DNA from: Burkholderiaceae bacterium | Lineage (GTDB): Bacteria > Pseudomonadota > Gammaproteobacteria > Burkholderiales > Burkholderiaceae_C | Assembly (NCBI GenBank): GCA_919902775.1 | Contig: CAKKRJ010000012.1 | Span: 5,674 to 69,673, forward strand | DNA: 64,000 bases | Direction: 5' to 3' | Part shown: piece after piece, positions 37,548-47,117 of the stretch | Layout of the letters: each line of letters starts with the position of its first letter | Position numbering within the stretch: the stretch's first letter is position 1 | Notes under the pieces: model-generated | Told to the model about the DNA's origin: nothing | The model's database searches: none | Seen by the model: only the letters and a program-made list of their open reading frames with translations | Made by a program: the position numbers and the translations under genes

Positions 37548-37573
37548 AAGCAGAGACCCCGGTCTCTGCTTTT
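37548..37573 (+). terminator. Strong hairpin between ugpB and ugpA (attenuator or mRNA stabiliser)
   Basis: AAGCAGAGACC-CC-GGTCTCTGCTT is a perfect 11-bp stem with a 2-nt nominal loop, followed by only TT. Such hairpins after binding-protein genes commonly stabilise the upstream message and give excess binding protein over permeases. Partial termination is also possible. Confidence 0.6.
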
Positions 37574-37604
37574 GTGCATTGCAAAGTGACTTTTCAAAGC
37601 ATTT

Positions 37605-38486
37605 ATGGAAAAACGCGTCCGTTTCAAATCCCGCTGGTTGCCCTGGCTGCTGATCACCCCTCAGCTGAACATCGTGCTGGTGTTCTTTTTCTGGCCCGCC
37701 GGACAAGCCCTGGTTCAAAGTGTGCTGCAGGAAGATGCCTTTGGCGGCAACCGCGAGTTCGTGGGGCTGGAGAATTTCTCACGCCTGTGGAACGATGCCA
37801 GTTACCTCGCCTCATTCAAGACCACGGCGGTGTTTTCCATTCTGGTCGCGGTGTGCGGACTGTCGGTTTCGCTGCTGCTGGCCACCATGGCCGACCGCGT
37901 GGGCCGGGGCGCAGGCCTTTACAAAACCCTGCTGATCTGGCCTTACGCCGTGGCCCCTGTGGTGGCGGGCGTGCTCTGGCTGTTCATGTTTGCATCACCC
38001 ATGGGGGTGGTGTCCTATGCCCTGCGCGCCCTGGGTGTGGACTGGAACCACCTGCTGAACCCCGACCACGCCATGGCCCTGATCGTGATGGCGGCGGTCT
38101 GGAAGCAAATTTCCTACAACTTCCTGTTCTTCCTGGCGGGTTTGCAGTCCATTCCCAAATCACTGATCGAGGCCGCAGCCATCGACGGGGCCAGCCCCTG
38201 GCGACGCTTTTGGACCATCGTGTTCCCGCTCTTGTCACCCACCACTTTCTTTTTGTTGGTGATCAACATCGTCTATGCCTTCTTTGACACCTTCGCCATC
38301 GTGGACGCCACCACCCACGGCGGCCCTGGCAAAGACACCGCGATCCTGGTCTACAAGGTCTATTACGACGGCTTCAAGGCGCTGGACATGGGCAGTTCGG
38401 CCGCACAGTCGGTGGTGCTGATGTGCATCGTGGTGGCGCTCACCGTGGTCCAGTTCCGCTTTGTGGAAAAGAAAGTGCAATATTGA
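37605..38486 (+). CDS. ugpA: Glycerol-3-phosphate ABC transporter permease
   Basis: 293 residues with about six transmembrane helices of the MalF-type. The EAA loop motif appears as [22 protein letters not shown]. It pairs with UgpE to form the inner-membrane channel. ATG lies after the ugpB hairpin; the stop is followed 1 bp later by the ugpE ATG, showing coupling. Confidence 0.92.
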   Translation: MEKRVRFKSRWLPWLLITPQLNIVLVFFFWPAGQALVQSVLQEDAFGGNREFVGLENFSRLWNDASYLASFKTTAVFSILVAVCGLSVSLLLATMADRVGRGAGLYKTLLIWPYAVAPVVAGVLWLFMFASPMGVVSYALRALGVDWNHLLNPDHAMALIVMAAVWKQISYNFLFFLAGLQSIPKSLIEAAAIDGASPWRRFWTIVFPLLSPTTFFLLVINIVYAFFDTFAIVDATTHGGPGKDTAILVYKVYYDGFKALDMGSSAAQSVVLMCIVVALTVVQFRFVEKKVQY

Positions 38487-38487
38487 G

Positions 38488-39342
38488 ATGATCGAACGAC
38501 GTCCTGGCCTTCAAATCCTGCGGCACCTGATCTTGTTGATCGGGGTGGCTGTGGTGGCTTTTCCGCTGTACCTGACCTTTGTGGGCTCCACCCAGACCGC
38601 GCAACAGATCAACCAAAGTGTGCCCATGTCCATGCTGCCGGGCAGCCACTTCTGGGAGACCTACCAACTCACCTTGCTGGGTGGCGACAACTCGCAAGGC
38701 AGCCCATTGCCCGCCATGCTGCCCATGATGAAGATCAGCCTGGTCAGCGCGCTCATCATCTCCATCGGCAAGATCGCCATCTCGCTGCTGTCGGCTTTTG
38801 CCATCGTGTACTTCCGTTTTCCGCTGCGCAATCTGGTGTTCTGGACGATTTTTGTCACCCTGATGCTGCCCGTGGAGGTGCGCATCAGCCCCACCTACGA
38901 AGTGGTCGCCGGACTGGGCCTGCTCAACAGTTTTGCGGGCTTGACGGTGCCACTGATCGCCTCGGCCACGGCCACCTTTTTGTTCCGGCAGTTTTTCCTG
39001 ACCATCCCCGACGAACTGGTAGAGGCCGCCCGCATGGACGGTGCCGGGCCCATGCGCTTTTTAAAGGACGTGCTGCTGCCCCTGTCGGCCACCAACATCG
39101 CGGCGTTGTTCGTCATCCAGTTCATCTATGGCTGGAACCAGTACCTGTGGCCGCTTTTGGTCACCACCAACGAAGACATGTACCCCGTCGTACTCGGCAT
39201 CAAGCGCCTGATTTCGGGCGAGTCCTGGACCGAATGGAACGTGGTCATGGCTGCCGCCATTTTGGCCATGCTGCCCCCGGCACTGGTCGTTGTCCTGATG
39301 CAAAAATGGTTCGTCAAGGGCCTGGTTGATACCGAAAAATAA
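38488..39342 (+). CDS. ugpE: Glycerol-3-phosphate ABC transporter permease
   Basis: 284 residues from ATG 38488 (MIERRPGLQ), one base after the ugpA stop; the TTG at 38461 would overlap ugpA. About six transmembrane helices and the EAA loop EAARMDGAGPMRFLKDVLLPL. It follows the MalG-type permease pattern. The C-terminus ends KWFVKGLVDTEK. It partners UgpA. Confidence 0.92.
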   Translation: MIERRPGLQILRHLILLIGVAVVAFPLYLTFVGSTQTAQQINQSVPMSMLPGSHFWETYQLTLLGGDNSQGSPLPAMLPMMKISLVSALIISIGKIAISLLSAFAIVYFRFPLRNLVFWTIFVTLMLPVEVRISPTYEVVAGLGLLNSFAGLTVPLIASATATFLFRQFFLTIPDELVEAARMDGAGPMRFLKDVLLPLSATNIAALFVIQFIYGWNQYLWPLLVTTNEDMYPVVLGIKRLISGESWTEWNVVMAAAILAMLPPALVVVLMQKWFVKGLVDTEK

Positions 39343-39348
39343 ATACAC

Positions 39349-40359
<1,011 letters not shown>

Positions 40360-40369
40360 ACTTCGTCAC

Positions 40370-41104
40370 ATGAAACACTGGCCCTACCCGCGCTGGATCG
40401 CTCACCGGGGCGCTGGCAAGCTCGCCCCCGAAAACACCCTCGCCGCCTTCCGGCTCGGGGCCGCGCACGGCTACCGCATGTTCGAATGCGACGCCAAGCT
40501 CAGTGCCGACGGCGTGGTGTTTTTGATGCACGACAGCACGCTGGAGCGCACCACGAACGGCCACGGCGTCGGCGGCGAGCAGCCTTGGCATGCGCTGTCG
40601 CAACTGGACGCAGGCGGCTGGCATTCACGCGCCTTTGCGGGCGAGCCGCTGCCCACCCTGGAGGCCCTGACCCGGTTTTGCCTGGCCAACCGGTATCTGC
40701 TCAACATCGAAATCAAACCCACCCCGGGCACCGAAGAGGCCACGGGCGAAGCCGTGGCACGCCTGGCCGCCCGTCTGTGGGCAGGGTCCGAAGTTCCCCC
40801 CTTGCTGACCTCGTTCAACCCCGATGCGCTGGCGGCAGCACAAGCGACCGCTCCCGAATTGCCACGCGGCCTGCTGATAGACACGCTGTGGAGCGGCTGG
40901 TTCGAAAAAGCGCTGGAACTCCAATGTGTGGCCGTGGTCGCCAACTACGCGCTGTGGGACGCCGCCACCGTGGCCCGCGTGCACGGCGCAGACCTCAAGT
41001 GCCTGAGCTACACCGTCAACGACGAATGGGCCGCCCAGCACCTGCTGGCCCTGGGCACCGATGGCATCATCACCGACCGAGTGGACTTGTTCAGCCCTGG
41101 ATGA
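40370..41104 (+). CDS. ugpQ: Glycerophosphodiester phosphodiesterase
   Basis: 244 residues from ATG 40370 (MKHWPYPRW), 10 bp after the ugpC stop; the longer frame from 40328 overlaps ugpC. GDPD motifs: AHRGAGKLAPENT at the N-terminus, a FECDAKLSADGVVFLMHD segment, and NIEIKPTPG. No signal peptide, so it is the cytoplasmic UgpQ type, splitting imported glycerophosphodiesters to glycerol-3-phosphate and alcohol. Last gene of the operon, followed by a terminator. Confidence 0.93.
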   Translation: MKHWPYPRWIAHRGAGKLAPENTLAAFRLGAAHGYRMFECDAKLSADGVVFLMHDSTLERTTNGHGVGGEQPWHALSQLDAGGWHSRAFAGEPLPTLEALTRFCLANRYLLNIEIKPTPGTEEATGEAVARLAARLWAGSEVPPLLTSFNPDALAAAQATAPELPRGLLIDTLWSGWFEKALELQCVAVVANYALWDAATVARVHGADLKCLSYTVNDEWAAQHLLALGTDGIITDRVDLFSPG

Positions 41105-41111
41105 TTGAAGG

Positions 41112-41134
41112 TAGGCACAGAAGGTGCCTATTTT
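41112..41134 (+). terminator. Rho-independent terminator of the ugp operon
   Basis: TAGGCAC-AGAAG-GTGCCTA (7-bp stem) followed by TTTTC, 8 bp after the ugpQ stop. Confidence 0.7.
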
Positions 41135-41264
41135 CTCGGAGCTGTTTCTGCCACTCCAGTCACGCGGCGCCATGCAAGGTGTGCTTGCGCGTCATCGATG
41201 TGTTTGGTTTTGAAGCCGAGGTAATCACATCCCTCTGACGTTCACGGCCGGCCATGCCCCCCCT

Positions 41265-41546
41265 TCAGCGCTTCAAATCTCTGTAGAAATTCTCATGCGG
41301 CCCCAAGGCTTCCAAATAGATCAGGCGAATGGTGTCTTCTCGGGTGTAACCCAGCAGGTACAGCTGGCCTTGGCTGCGAAACTTGTGCACCCACAGTTGG
41401 CCCAGATCGCCTTTTTTGCGTTCACCCACGTCAGGGTTTTGAGCCACTGTCGCCACAGCGGCATCGGTATCAGCGATCAGGCTGGCCTGGGTCAGTTATT
41501 TGTATACGCGGGCAAAGCGCCGCATTTGCTGCACCTGCCAGCTCAT
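41265..41546 (-). pseudogene. ParE/RelE-family toxin gene interrupted by a nonsense codon
   Basis: From ATG 41546, 2 bp after the antitoxin stop, the frame reads MSWQVQQMRRFARVYK and then TAA (41496-41498). The same frame continues without indel as LTQASLIADTDAAVATVAQNPD and ends QLYLLGYTREDTIRLIYLEALGPHENFYRDLKR. That layout is a full RelE/ParE-type toxin of about 93 residues with a single premature stop at codon 17. A short remnant could still be made from a GTG at 41456. The presence of an intact antitoxin with a broken toxin suggests loss of toxicity. Sequencing error is possible. Confidence 0.75.
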
Positions 41547-41548
41547 GC

Positions 41549-41782
41549 CTACAAGCTGGCATGGCTGCGTGGGACAAATGATGCGCTGTCTTCTCGCGGT
41601 TCGGCCAGACTCGTCAGGCTTTCGGCAATGAAAGATGCAGGCAAATCGGGGTTATCCAGGGCGGCGCGTCCCACTTTGGCCCAGAACTCGACCTGCCCTT
41701 GCACGGTACGACATTCCGCCTTGGCAGCCAAACGGGCTGCACCGACCAAAGACTCGTCAATGCGCATGGAAACGGTGGCCAT
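41549..41782 (-). CDS. ParD-like antitoxin
   Basis: 77 residues from ATG 41782, which has AAAGG about 6 bp upstream; the in-frame start at 41818 lacks an SD. The N-terminus MATVSMRIDESLVGAARLAA has a ribbon-helix-helix-like start, followed by TVQGQVEFWAKVGRAALDNPDLP, typical of ParD-like antitoxins. It would bind its own promoter and neutralise the toxin next door. The toxin gene follows after 2 bp but is nonsense-mutated. Confidence 0.75.
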   Translation of the reverse strand: MATVSMRIDESLVGAARLAAKAECRTVQGQVEFWAKVGRAALDNPDLPASFIAESLTSLAEPREDSASFVPRSHASL

Positions 41783-42135
41783 GGTGTGCCTTTCATGAAT
41801 AACCACAACTGTAGTCAAAACTGACGTCGCCTCATTCGCAGGCGCTCAACACCCGATTCAACGCCCCCCTTATCTCGCAAGGCCTGCAAAGCTCCATACT
41901 TTTGCGCGCCTGCGCTACCTGATCGACGACGACCTGTCCGCCTTTTATTCACCCGACTTACTGGTGCGTACCCAAGGCGCGCGCTTGAGTAATGGGCGAG
42001 GCCTCGTTGCAGCAGCGTTTGATTGGAGAGGGTCAACCACGGTGCTTGAGCCTGGGGTCTTGCCTTAGCCCTGAAGGTGTCGTTGAGTCTGAGCGGATCA
42101 TTTTTGTCACCAGCTGCGGGGCTGCGCCCGTGCAT
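41783..42135. other. Gene-poor stretch with a possible coding remnant
   Basis: About 350 bp. The antitoxin promoter should lie at the left end. On the plus strand an open frame of 57 codons runs from 41895 to a TAG at 42066-42068 with plausible protein character (LRYLIDDDLSAFYSPDLL and TQGARLSNGRG), but it has no start and no family I recognise. It may be the tail of a lost gene. The opposing minus ORF (41815-42135) looks spurious. Confidence 0.35.
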
Positions 42136-42411
42136 TCATTTTTGTTTCCAGCCCCGGTGCATGGCCCACTCGGCCGTGGCGGCCACCAGGACCAAGGCCA
42201 TGTACGTGCTCATTTTTCCATCGTTGCCGTGCAGCACAAGGCCCGCGACCAACACCAGCACACCGGCCACGGCATGAACCAGCATGCGCCGCTTGATCGG
42301 CAAGCCTCCGGCACCGATGACCCAACGCCCAGCCCAAGGCATCATCAGCGCCAAAGCCAGCGCTGGCAACACGAAATTGAACAAATGGAGAACCAATAAC
42401 CAGACCGTCAT
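42136..42411 (-). CDS. Small hydrophobic inner-membrane protein, unknown function
   Basis: 91 residues from ATG 42411 (MTVWLLVLHLFNFVLPALALAL). Three hydrophobic segments are visible (about 2-24, 44-60, 68-84) with short polar loops and a basic C-terminus. The frame is open much further upstream, but that extension runs antisense through hemA and is a shadow. Divergent from hemA. I do not recognise the family; a conserved hypothetical of Comamonadaceae is likely. Confidence 0.6.
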   Translation of the reverse strand: MTVWLLVLHLFNFVLPALALALMMPWAGRWVIGAGGLPIKRRMLVHAVAGVLVLVAGLVLHGNDGKMSTYMALVLVAATAEWAMHRGWKQK

Positions 42412-42519
42412 GGGACTTGAAGGGGGCGTGAGCAAAACAAAGGTGCACCAGAAACCCCGGCCATTGTGCACCGAAAGCCCGCCAGTCAACCGCCCGAAAC
42501 GGCCCCAAGGAGGGGTTTC

Positions 42520-42525
42520 TATAAT
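42520..42525 (+). promoter_or_regulatory. Perfect -10 hexamer close to the hemA start
   Basis: TATAAT at 42520-42525 ends 6 bp before the hemA ATG, so transcription would start at or next to the ATG and give a leaderless mRNA. No good -35 is seen at 17 bp spacing. An AAGGAGG at 42508-42514 is too far upstream to act as SD for this ATG. Confidence 0.4.
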
Positions 42526-42531
42526 CGGTGC

Positions 42532-43803
42532 ATGGCTGTTTGGACCCTGGGCTTGAATCACACCACTGCGCCGCTGGATCTGCGCGGCCGGTTTGCCTTC
42601 GCCTTGGACCAGCTGGCCCCCACTTTGCAGGGTTTGCGCAGCGATCTGGCCCGGCGCACCGATCAGACGCCCGAAGCGGCCATTTTGTCCACCTGCAACC
42701 GCACCGAAATTTACTGTGCGGCCGACCAGGCGGCCACCGCAGACACCTTGCGCTGGTTGGCCGAAGCCGGCGGGGTATCGCCCCAAGAGCTCCAGTCGCA
42801 CACCTATTTGCTGGAAGGCAACGAAGCCGCCAGGCACGCCTTTCGGGTGGCCAGCGGGCTCGACTCGATGGTGCTGGGTGAAGCCCAGATTCTGGGCCAA
42901 CTGAAAGACGCCGTGCGTGCGGCCGAACAAGCCGGCGCTTTGGGCAGCACCCTCAACCAACTGTTTCAGCGCAGCTTTGCGGTGGCCAAAGAAGTGCGCA
43001 CGGCCACCGAAATCGGTGCCCACTCCATCAGCATGGCGGCCGCCTCGGTGCGCCTGGCCAGCCAGCTGTTTGAAGACCTGCAGGACATCAAGGTGCTGTT
43101 TGTCGGCGCGGGGGAGATGATCGAGTTGGTGGTCACCCACTTTGCGGCGCGCCAGCCAAAAGGGATGGCGATCGCCAACCGCTCACTGGAGCGCGGGGAA
43201 AAGCTGGCCAGCCGTTTTGGTGCCGAAGTCATGCGCCTGGCCGACCTGCCTGAACGCCTGCACGAGTTTGACGCCGTCATCAGCTGCACCGCCAGCACAC
43301 TGCCCCTGATCGGGCTGGGCGCGGTCGAACGGGCCTTGAAAAAACGCAAGCACCGGCCCATGTTCATGGTCGATCTGGCCGTGCCGCGCGACATTGAACC
43401 GGAAGTCAAAGCGCTCGAAGACGTTTATCTGTACACCGTCGATGACCTGGCCAGCGTGGTGCAAGCAGGGCAAGCCCAGCGCCAGGCAGCGGTGGCCGAT
43501 GCCGAAGTCATCATCGACGCCGGGGTGCAAAGTTTCAGCCATTGGTTGGTGCAACGCGACACGGTGCCGCTGATCCAGCAACTGCACCAACAGGCCGACC
43601 AATGGCGCGAAACAGAACTGGTGCGCGCCCGCAAACTGCTGGCCAAAGGCGATGACCCCGAAGCGGTCCTCGAAGTCCTGGCCAAAGGCCTGACCCAAAA
43701 AATGCTGCATGGTGCGCTGGCCGAGTTGCGCAGCGCCGACCCGGCCCACCGCGAGCAAACCATGCAGACGGTGCAACGCCTGTTTTTGCGGCACGAGCGT
43801 TAG
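42532..43803 (+). CDS. hemA: Glutamyl-tRNA reductase
   Basis: 423 residues. The start [18 protein letters not shown] matches the family N-terminus; the GTG at 42466 adds a non-conserved extension. Catalytic Cys55 lies in [11 protein letters not shown], the substrate-binding [15 protein letters not shown] follows, and the NADPH-domain [13 protein letters not shown] comes later. It reduces glutamyl-tRNA to glutamate-1-semialdehyde, the first step of tetrapyrrole synthesis by the C5 route. It is followed by prfA and prmC, a conserved Burkholderiales order. Confidence 0.95.
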   Translation: MAVWTLGLNHTTAPLDLRGRFAFALDQLAPTLQGLRSDLARRTDQTPEAAILSTCNRTEIYCAADQAATADTLRWLAEAGGVSPQELQSHTYLLEGNEAARHAFRVASGLDSMVLGEAQILGQLKDAVRAAEQAGALGSTLNQLFQRSFAVAKEVRTATEIGAHSISMAAASVRLASQLFEDLQDIKVLFVGAGEMIELVVTHFAARQPKGMAIANRSLERGEKLASRFGAEVMRLADLPERLHEFDAVISCTASTLPLIGLGAVERALKKRKHRPMFMVDLAVPRDIEPEVKALEDVYLYTVDDLASVVQAGQAQRQAAVADAEVIIDAGVQSFSHWLVQRDTVPLIQQLHQQADQWRETELVRARKLLAKGDDPEAVLEVLAKGLTQKMLHGALAELRSADPAHREQTMQTVQRLFLRHER

Positions 43804-43825
43804 CGTTGGCGTAGGCCCTGACCTC

Positions 43826-43891
43826 GCAGGTCGGAGCTTCAGCTCCGACACATGACAAATGACGGACCTCGGAACCCAAGCTCCGACCTGC
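43826..43891. repeat. REP-like nested palindrome between hemA and prfA
   Basis: GCAGGTCGGAGCTT (43826-43839) and AAGCTCCGACCTGC (43878-43891) are perfect 14-bp reverse complements. The left arm also begins a second perfect palindrome, GTCGGAGCT-TC-AGCTCCGAC (43830-43849). No T tract follows on either strand, so it is not an ordinary terminator. The form resembles REP/BIME elements. Confidence 0.6.
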
Positions 43892-43907
43892 AAAAAACGC
43901 CCACCGC

Positions 43908-45008
43908 ATGAAACCTTTCCTCATCCAACAACTCGAACGCTACGCCGAGCGCCTGGCCGAGCTGGACTTTTTGCTCTCGCGCCAAGACATCATGGCCGAC
44001 ATGACGCAGTTCATGAAGCTCTCCCGCGAGCACGCCGAGGTGAGCGCGGTGGCCGGTCGCTACGCCCGCTACCAACAGCGCAGTGCCGACCTGGCCGAAG
44101 CCCGCCAAATGCAGGCCGAGCTGCCCGAGACCGACGAGATGCACGCCATGGCGGGCGAAGAGATCACCTCGGCGCAAGCCGAGCTGACCGAACTGGCCGC
44201 CGAGTTGCAGCGCATGCTGCTGCCCAAAGACCCGCAGGATGCGCGACCGGCCTACCTGGAAATCCGCGCCGGCACGGGGGGCGACGAATCGGCCTTGTTT
44301 GCGGGCGACCTGCTGCGCATGTACACCCGCTACGCCCAAAACAAGGCCTGGAAAGTCGAATTGCTGTCCGAATCGCCCAGCGAGCTGGGCGGCTACAAGG
44401 AAGTCGTGCTCCGCATCGAAGGCGACAACGCCTTTGGCCAATTGCGTTTTGAATCGGGTGGCCACCGCGTGCAGCGCGTGCCCGCCACCGAAACGCAAGG
44501 CCGTATCCACACCAGCGCCTGCACCGTGGCCGTGCTGGCAGAGCCTGACGAGGCCAAGGCGGTGCAAATCAACCCGGCCGACCTGCGCATCGACACCTAC
44601 CGCGCCAGTGGTGCGGGTGGGCAGCACATCAACAAGACCGATTCGGCCGTGCGCGTGACCCACATTCCCACCGGCATCGTGGCCGAATGCCAGGACGACC
44701 GCTCACAGCACCGCAACAAGGCCAAGGCACTGCAGGTGTTGGCCGCCCGCATCGAAGAAAAAGAGCGCAGCGAACGCGCCGCCAAGGACGCCGCCCTGCG
44801 CAAGGGCCTGATCGGCAGCGGCGACCGCTCCGACCGCATCCGCACCTACAACTTCCCACAGGGCCGCTGCACCGACCACCGCATCAACCTCACGCTGTAC
44901 AAGCTGACCAGCATCATGGAAGGAGATATGCAAGATGTGATCGGCGCACTGCAAGCGGCCCGGCAGGCCGAGCAACTGGCCGAGCTGGAAATCGGAGGAA
45001 TGGCATGA
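43908..45008 (+). CDS. prfA: Peptide chain release factor 1
   Basis: 366 residues. Domain layout is normal RF1: helical domain 1, then the catalytic GGQ motif in [19 protein letters not shown] in the second half, and the stop-codon recognition region upstream. [17 protein letters not shown] is the family C-terminal motif. It releases peptides at UAA and UAG. The stop overlaps the prmC start (ATGA), coupling RF1 to the methyltransferase that modifies its GGQ glutamine. Confidence 0.96.
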   Translation: MKPFLIQQLERYAERLAELDFLLSRQDIMADMTQFMKLSREHAEVSAVAGRYARYQQRSADLAEARQMQAELPETDEMHAMAGEEITSAQAELTELAAELQRMLLPKDPQDARPAYLEIRAGTGGDESALFAGDLLRMYTRYAQNKAWKVELLSESPSELGGYKEVVLRIEGDNAFGQLRFESGGHRVQRVPATETQGRIHTSACTVAVLAEPDEAKAVQINPADLRIDTYRASGAGGQHINKTDSAVRVTHIPTGIVAECQDDRSQHRNKAKALQVLAARIEEKERSERAAKDAALRKGLIGSGDRSDRIRTYNFPQGRCTDHRINLTLYKLTSIMEGDMQDVIGALQAARQAEQLAELEIGGMA

Positions 45009-45844
45009 ACCCCCATGCCCCCATCACCCTGGCCCAAAGCCTGCAACGCGCCCAGACACAGGGCCTGGCCCGCATGGACGCGCAAGTGCTGCACCTGCAC
45101 GCGTTGGGCCGCGAGACACACGACCGCGCCTGGCTGCTGGCGCATGACCGCGACGAACTGTCCGCCGCCACGCTCGAACGGCTGGACAGCTGGTTCCAGC
45201 GGCGACAGGCGGGCGAGCCCATTGCCTACATCACGGGTTTCAAGGAATTTTTTGGTCTGCGTCTGCAGGTGGACGCGCGCGTGCTGGACCCCCGCCCCGA
45301 CACCGAAACCCTGGTGGAATGGGCGCTGGAGTTGCTGCCGCAGGGCCAACCGACACGCGTGCTGGACCTGGGCACAGGCAGCGGCGCGGTGGCGCTGGCC
45401 CTGCAACACGAACGGCCCGGCTGTCTGGTGACCGCCGTCGACGCCAGCCACGGGGCCCTGAGCGTGGCCAAGGCCAATGCCCAACGACTGCAACTGGCCG
45501 TGCAGTTTGTGCACAGCCATTGGATGGACGCGGTGCCCGGCCCGTTCGAGGTGGTGGTCTCCAACCCGCCCTATGTGGCCGAAGGCGACCCGCACCTGGC
45601 AGCCCTGACACACGAACCCTTGCAGGCCCTGACCAGCGGTCCAGACGGACTGGACGATATCCGCCAAATCATTGCCCAGGCCCCGAGCCGACTGGCGCCG
45701 GGGGGCTGGTTGCTGCTGGAACACGGCTGGGACCAGGCCGGGCCGGTGCAGGAACTGCTGCGCAGCGCCGGGTTTGAGCAGGTTCAGTCACGCCGCGATC
45801 TGGCGGGGATTGAACGCTGCACGGGCGGCGTTCGCGCACCTTGA
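45005..45844 (+). CDS. prmC: Release factor glutamine methyltransferase
   Basis: 279 residues from ATG 45005, overlapping the prfA stop by four bases. The N-terminal helical domain precedes the SAM-binding [14 protein letters not shown] and the catalytic NPPY in [12 protein letters not shown]. Other marks: [15 protein letters not shown] (family-specific) and [16 protein letters not shown]. It N5-methylates Gln in the GGQ of RF1 and RF2. The longer frame from 44687 is an antisense-like artefact within prfA. Confidence 0.95.
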   Translation: MNPHAPITLAQSLQRAQTQGLARMDAQVLHLHALGRETHDRAWLLAHDRDELSAATLERLDSWFQRRQAGEPIAYITGFKEFFGLRLQVDARVLDPRPDTETLVEWALELLPQGQPTRVLDLGTGSGAVALALQHERPGCLVTAVDASHGALSVAKANAQRLQLAVQFVHSHWMDAVPGPFEVVVSNPPYVAEGDPHLAALTHEPLQALTSGPDGLDDIRQIIAQAPSRLAPGGWLLLEHGWDQAGPVQELLRSAGFEQVQSRRDLAGIERCTGGVRAP

Positions 45845-45940
45845 CCCACGTCCAAGCCCAACAGCCCTCGCCCAAAAGCAGGCTTTCAATCAGAGGGATA
45901 ATTAACCCCATTGAAAACGGCACCATTTGGAGCAAAGACC

Positions 45941-46264
45941 ATGAGCGACACCCAGCAACGCATCGACGAACTCGTCAAAGGCAACGACATCACCCTGTTC
46001 ATGAAGGGCAGCGCCAGCTTCCCCATGTGCGGTTTTTCGGGTCGGGCCATCCAGATCCTGAAAGCCTGCGGCGTGGACCCCAAAGCCGTCAAAACCGTGA
46101 ACGTGCTGGACGACGCAGAAATTCGCCAGGGCATCAAGGAATACAGCAACTGGCCCACCATCCCCCAGCTCTACATCAAGGGCGAATTCATCGGTGGCTC
46201 GGACATCATGATGGAAATGTACGAATCGGGCGAACTGCAACAGGTGCTCGGCGGCCAGGGCTGA
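45941..46264 (+). CDS. grxD: Monothiol glutaredoxin (Grx4/GrxD type)
   Basis: 107 residues from ATG 45941. The monothiol active site is Cys30 in PMCGFSGRA, followed by the TVNVLDDAEIRQGIKEYSNWPTIPQLYI region with the cis-Pro and the GGSDIMMEMYESGEL glutathione-binding end. Such proteins bind a glutathione-ligated 2Fe-2S cluster and shuttle it during Fe-S assembly. Followed by a bidirectional terminator. Confidence 0.95.
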   Translation: MSDTQQRIDELVKGNDITLFMKGSASFPMCGFSGRAIQILKACGVDPKAVKTVNVLDDAEIRQGIKEYSNWPTIPQLYIKGEFIGGSDIMMEMYESGELQQVLGGQG

Positions 46265-46305
46265 TCGCTGGCCCTGGGGCTTGCCCCGGGCATCACGGCC
46301 CCATG

Positions 46306-46332
46306 AAAAAACCCCGCATTGCGGGGTTTTTT
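46306..46332. terminator. Bidirectional terminator between grxD and the cytochrome c4 gene
   Basis: AAAAAACCCCGC-ATT-GCGGGGTTTTTT: a 6-bp GC stem flanked by A6/T6, usable on both strands and extended by A-T pairs. It ends the grxD message and the convergent cytochrome message. Confidence 0.9.
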
Positions 46333-46351
46333 CATGGGGTTTTCGCTGTGC

Positions 46352-47011
46352 TCAGCGGAATTTGGACTGGGGAACCACCTTCAGTTCGCCGTCCAGACTG
46401 GCCACATAACCGGCCAAGGCCTTGAGTTCGGCATTCGAGAACTGCTTGGCGATACCGCCCATCACGCCGTTGTTGCGGCCCCAGGTGGACTGGTTTTCCA
46501 CTTTGTACGACTTGAGCGCCACAAACACGAAATCTTTGTGCTGGCCAGCGATTTTGGGGTAGCTGGGGTCCACAGGCTTGGAAAAATTGTCGCCGTGGCA
46601 AGAGACGCAAGCGCCTTTTTGCAGCAAGGCGGCCACTTTGGCATCCGGCGCCTTGGGGGCGGCAGGCACGGCTTCGGTCTTGCCATGTTGCTCGTAGTAA
46701 GCCCCCAAATCAGCCATGTCCTGATCGCTCAGGCTGTCGGCGATGCCGCGCATGGTGGGGTGCTTGCGCTCGCCCTTTTTGTAGGCATTCAGCGCGGCCG
46801 TGATGTATTTGGCGTTCTGGCCAGAGATCATCGGTACGCGGTATACCTCTGGGAAGCTGGCTTGGTAGCCTTTGATGCCGTGGCAGCCGATGCACATGGC
46901 AATCTTCTGTTCTGCGGCTTTGGCATCGCCCTTGATTTCCTGGGCATGGGCGGAGATGGCCGTCACAGAGGCGACAGCCAAGGCAAACATTGAGGTCAAG
47001 AGCTGGTTCAT
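46352..47011 (-). CDS. Diheme cytochrome c4
   Basis: 219 residues from ATG 47011 with a Sec signal peptide (LAVASVTAISAHAQ). Two CxxCH haem sites: CIGCHG in the first half and CVSCHG in the second, each followed by a Met-containing domain end. Two-domain c4 cytochromes sit in the periplasm and carry electrons to terminal oxidases. Promoter: minus-strand TATAAT at 47054-47059 and an FNR box at 47034-47047 covering the likely start point, suggesting anaerobic repression. Confidence 0.9.
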   Translation of the reverse strand: MNQLLTSMFALAVASVTAISAHAQEIKGDAKAAEQKIAMCIGCHGIKGYQASFPEVYRVPMISGQNAKYITAALNAYKKGERKHPTMRGIADSLSDQDMADLGAYYEQHGKTEAVPAAPKAPDAKVAALLQKGACVSCHGDNFSKPVDPSYPKIAGQHKDFVFVALKSYKVENQSTWGRNNGVMGGIAKQFSNAELKALAGYVASLDGELKVVPQSKFR

Positions 47012-47033
47012 TTTGCTTACACAATCCAAATGA

Positions 47034-47047
47034 TTGATAAAAATCAA
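47034..47047. promoter_or_regulatory. Perfect FNR/ANR box
   Basis: TTGAT-AAAA-ATCAA at 47034-47047 matches the FNR consensus exactly. It lies 23 bp upstream of the cytochrome c4 ATG, just downstream of that gene's TATAAT (47054-47059), and about 77 bp upstream of the moxR-like ATG. Repression of the cytochrome gene and/or activation of the rightward operon are both possible. Confidence 0.7.
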
Positions 47048-47117
47048 CTGCGGATTATATCGGGCTGGCCCTCATAATCCTGACAAGCTTCTTTCCTGTT
47101 TTTGAGAACTGTCCGCC

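Noticed and set aside
41815..42135. 106-codon minus ORF beside the antitoxin
   Set aside because: Arg-rich composition, no homology pattern, overlaps the antitoxin promoter.
42412..43140. N-terminal extension of the small membrane protein across hemA
   Set aside because: Extension lies entirely antisense to hemA; the ATG at 42411 gives a sensible membrane protein.
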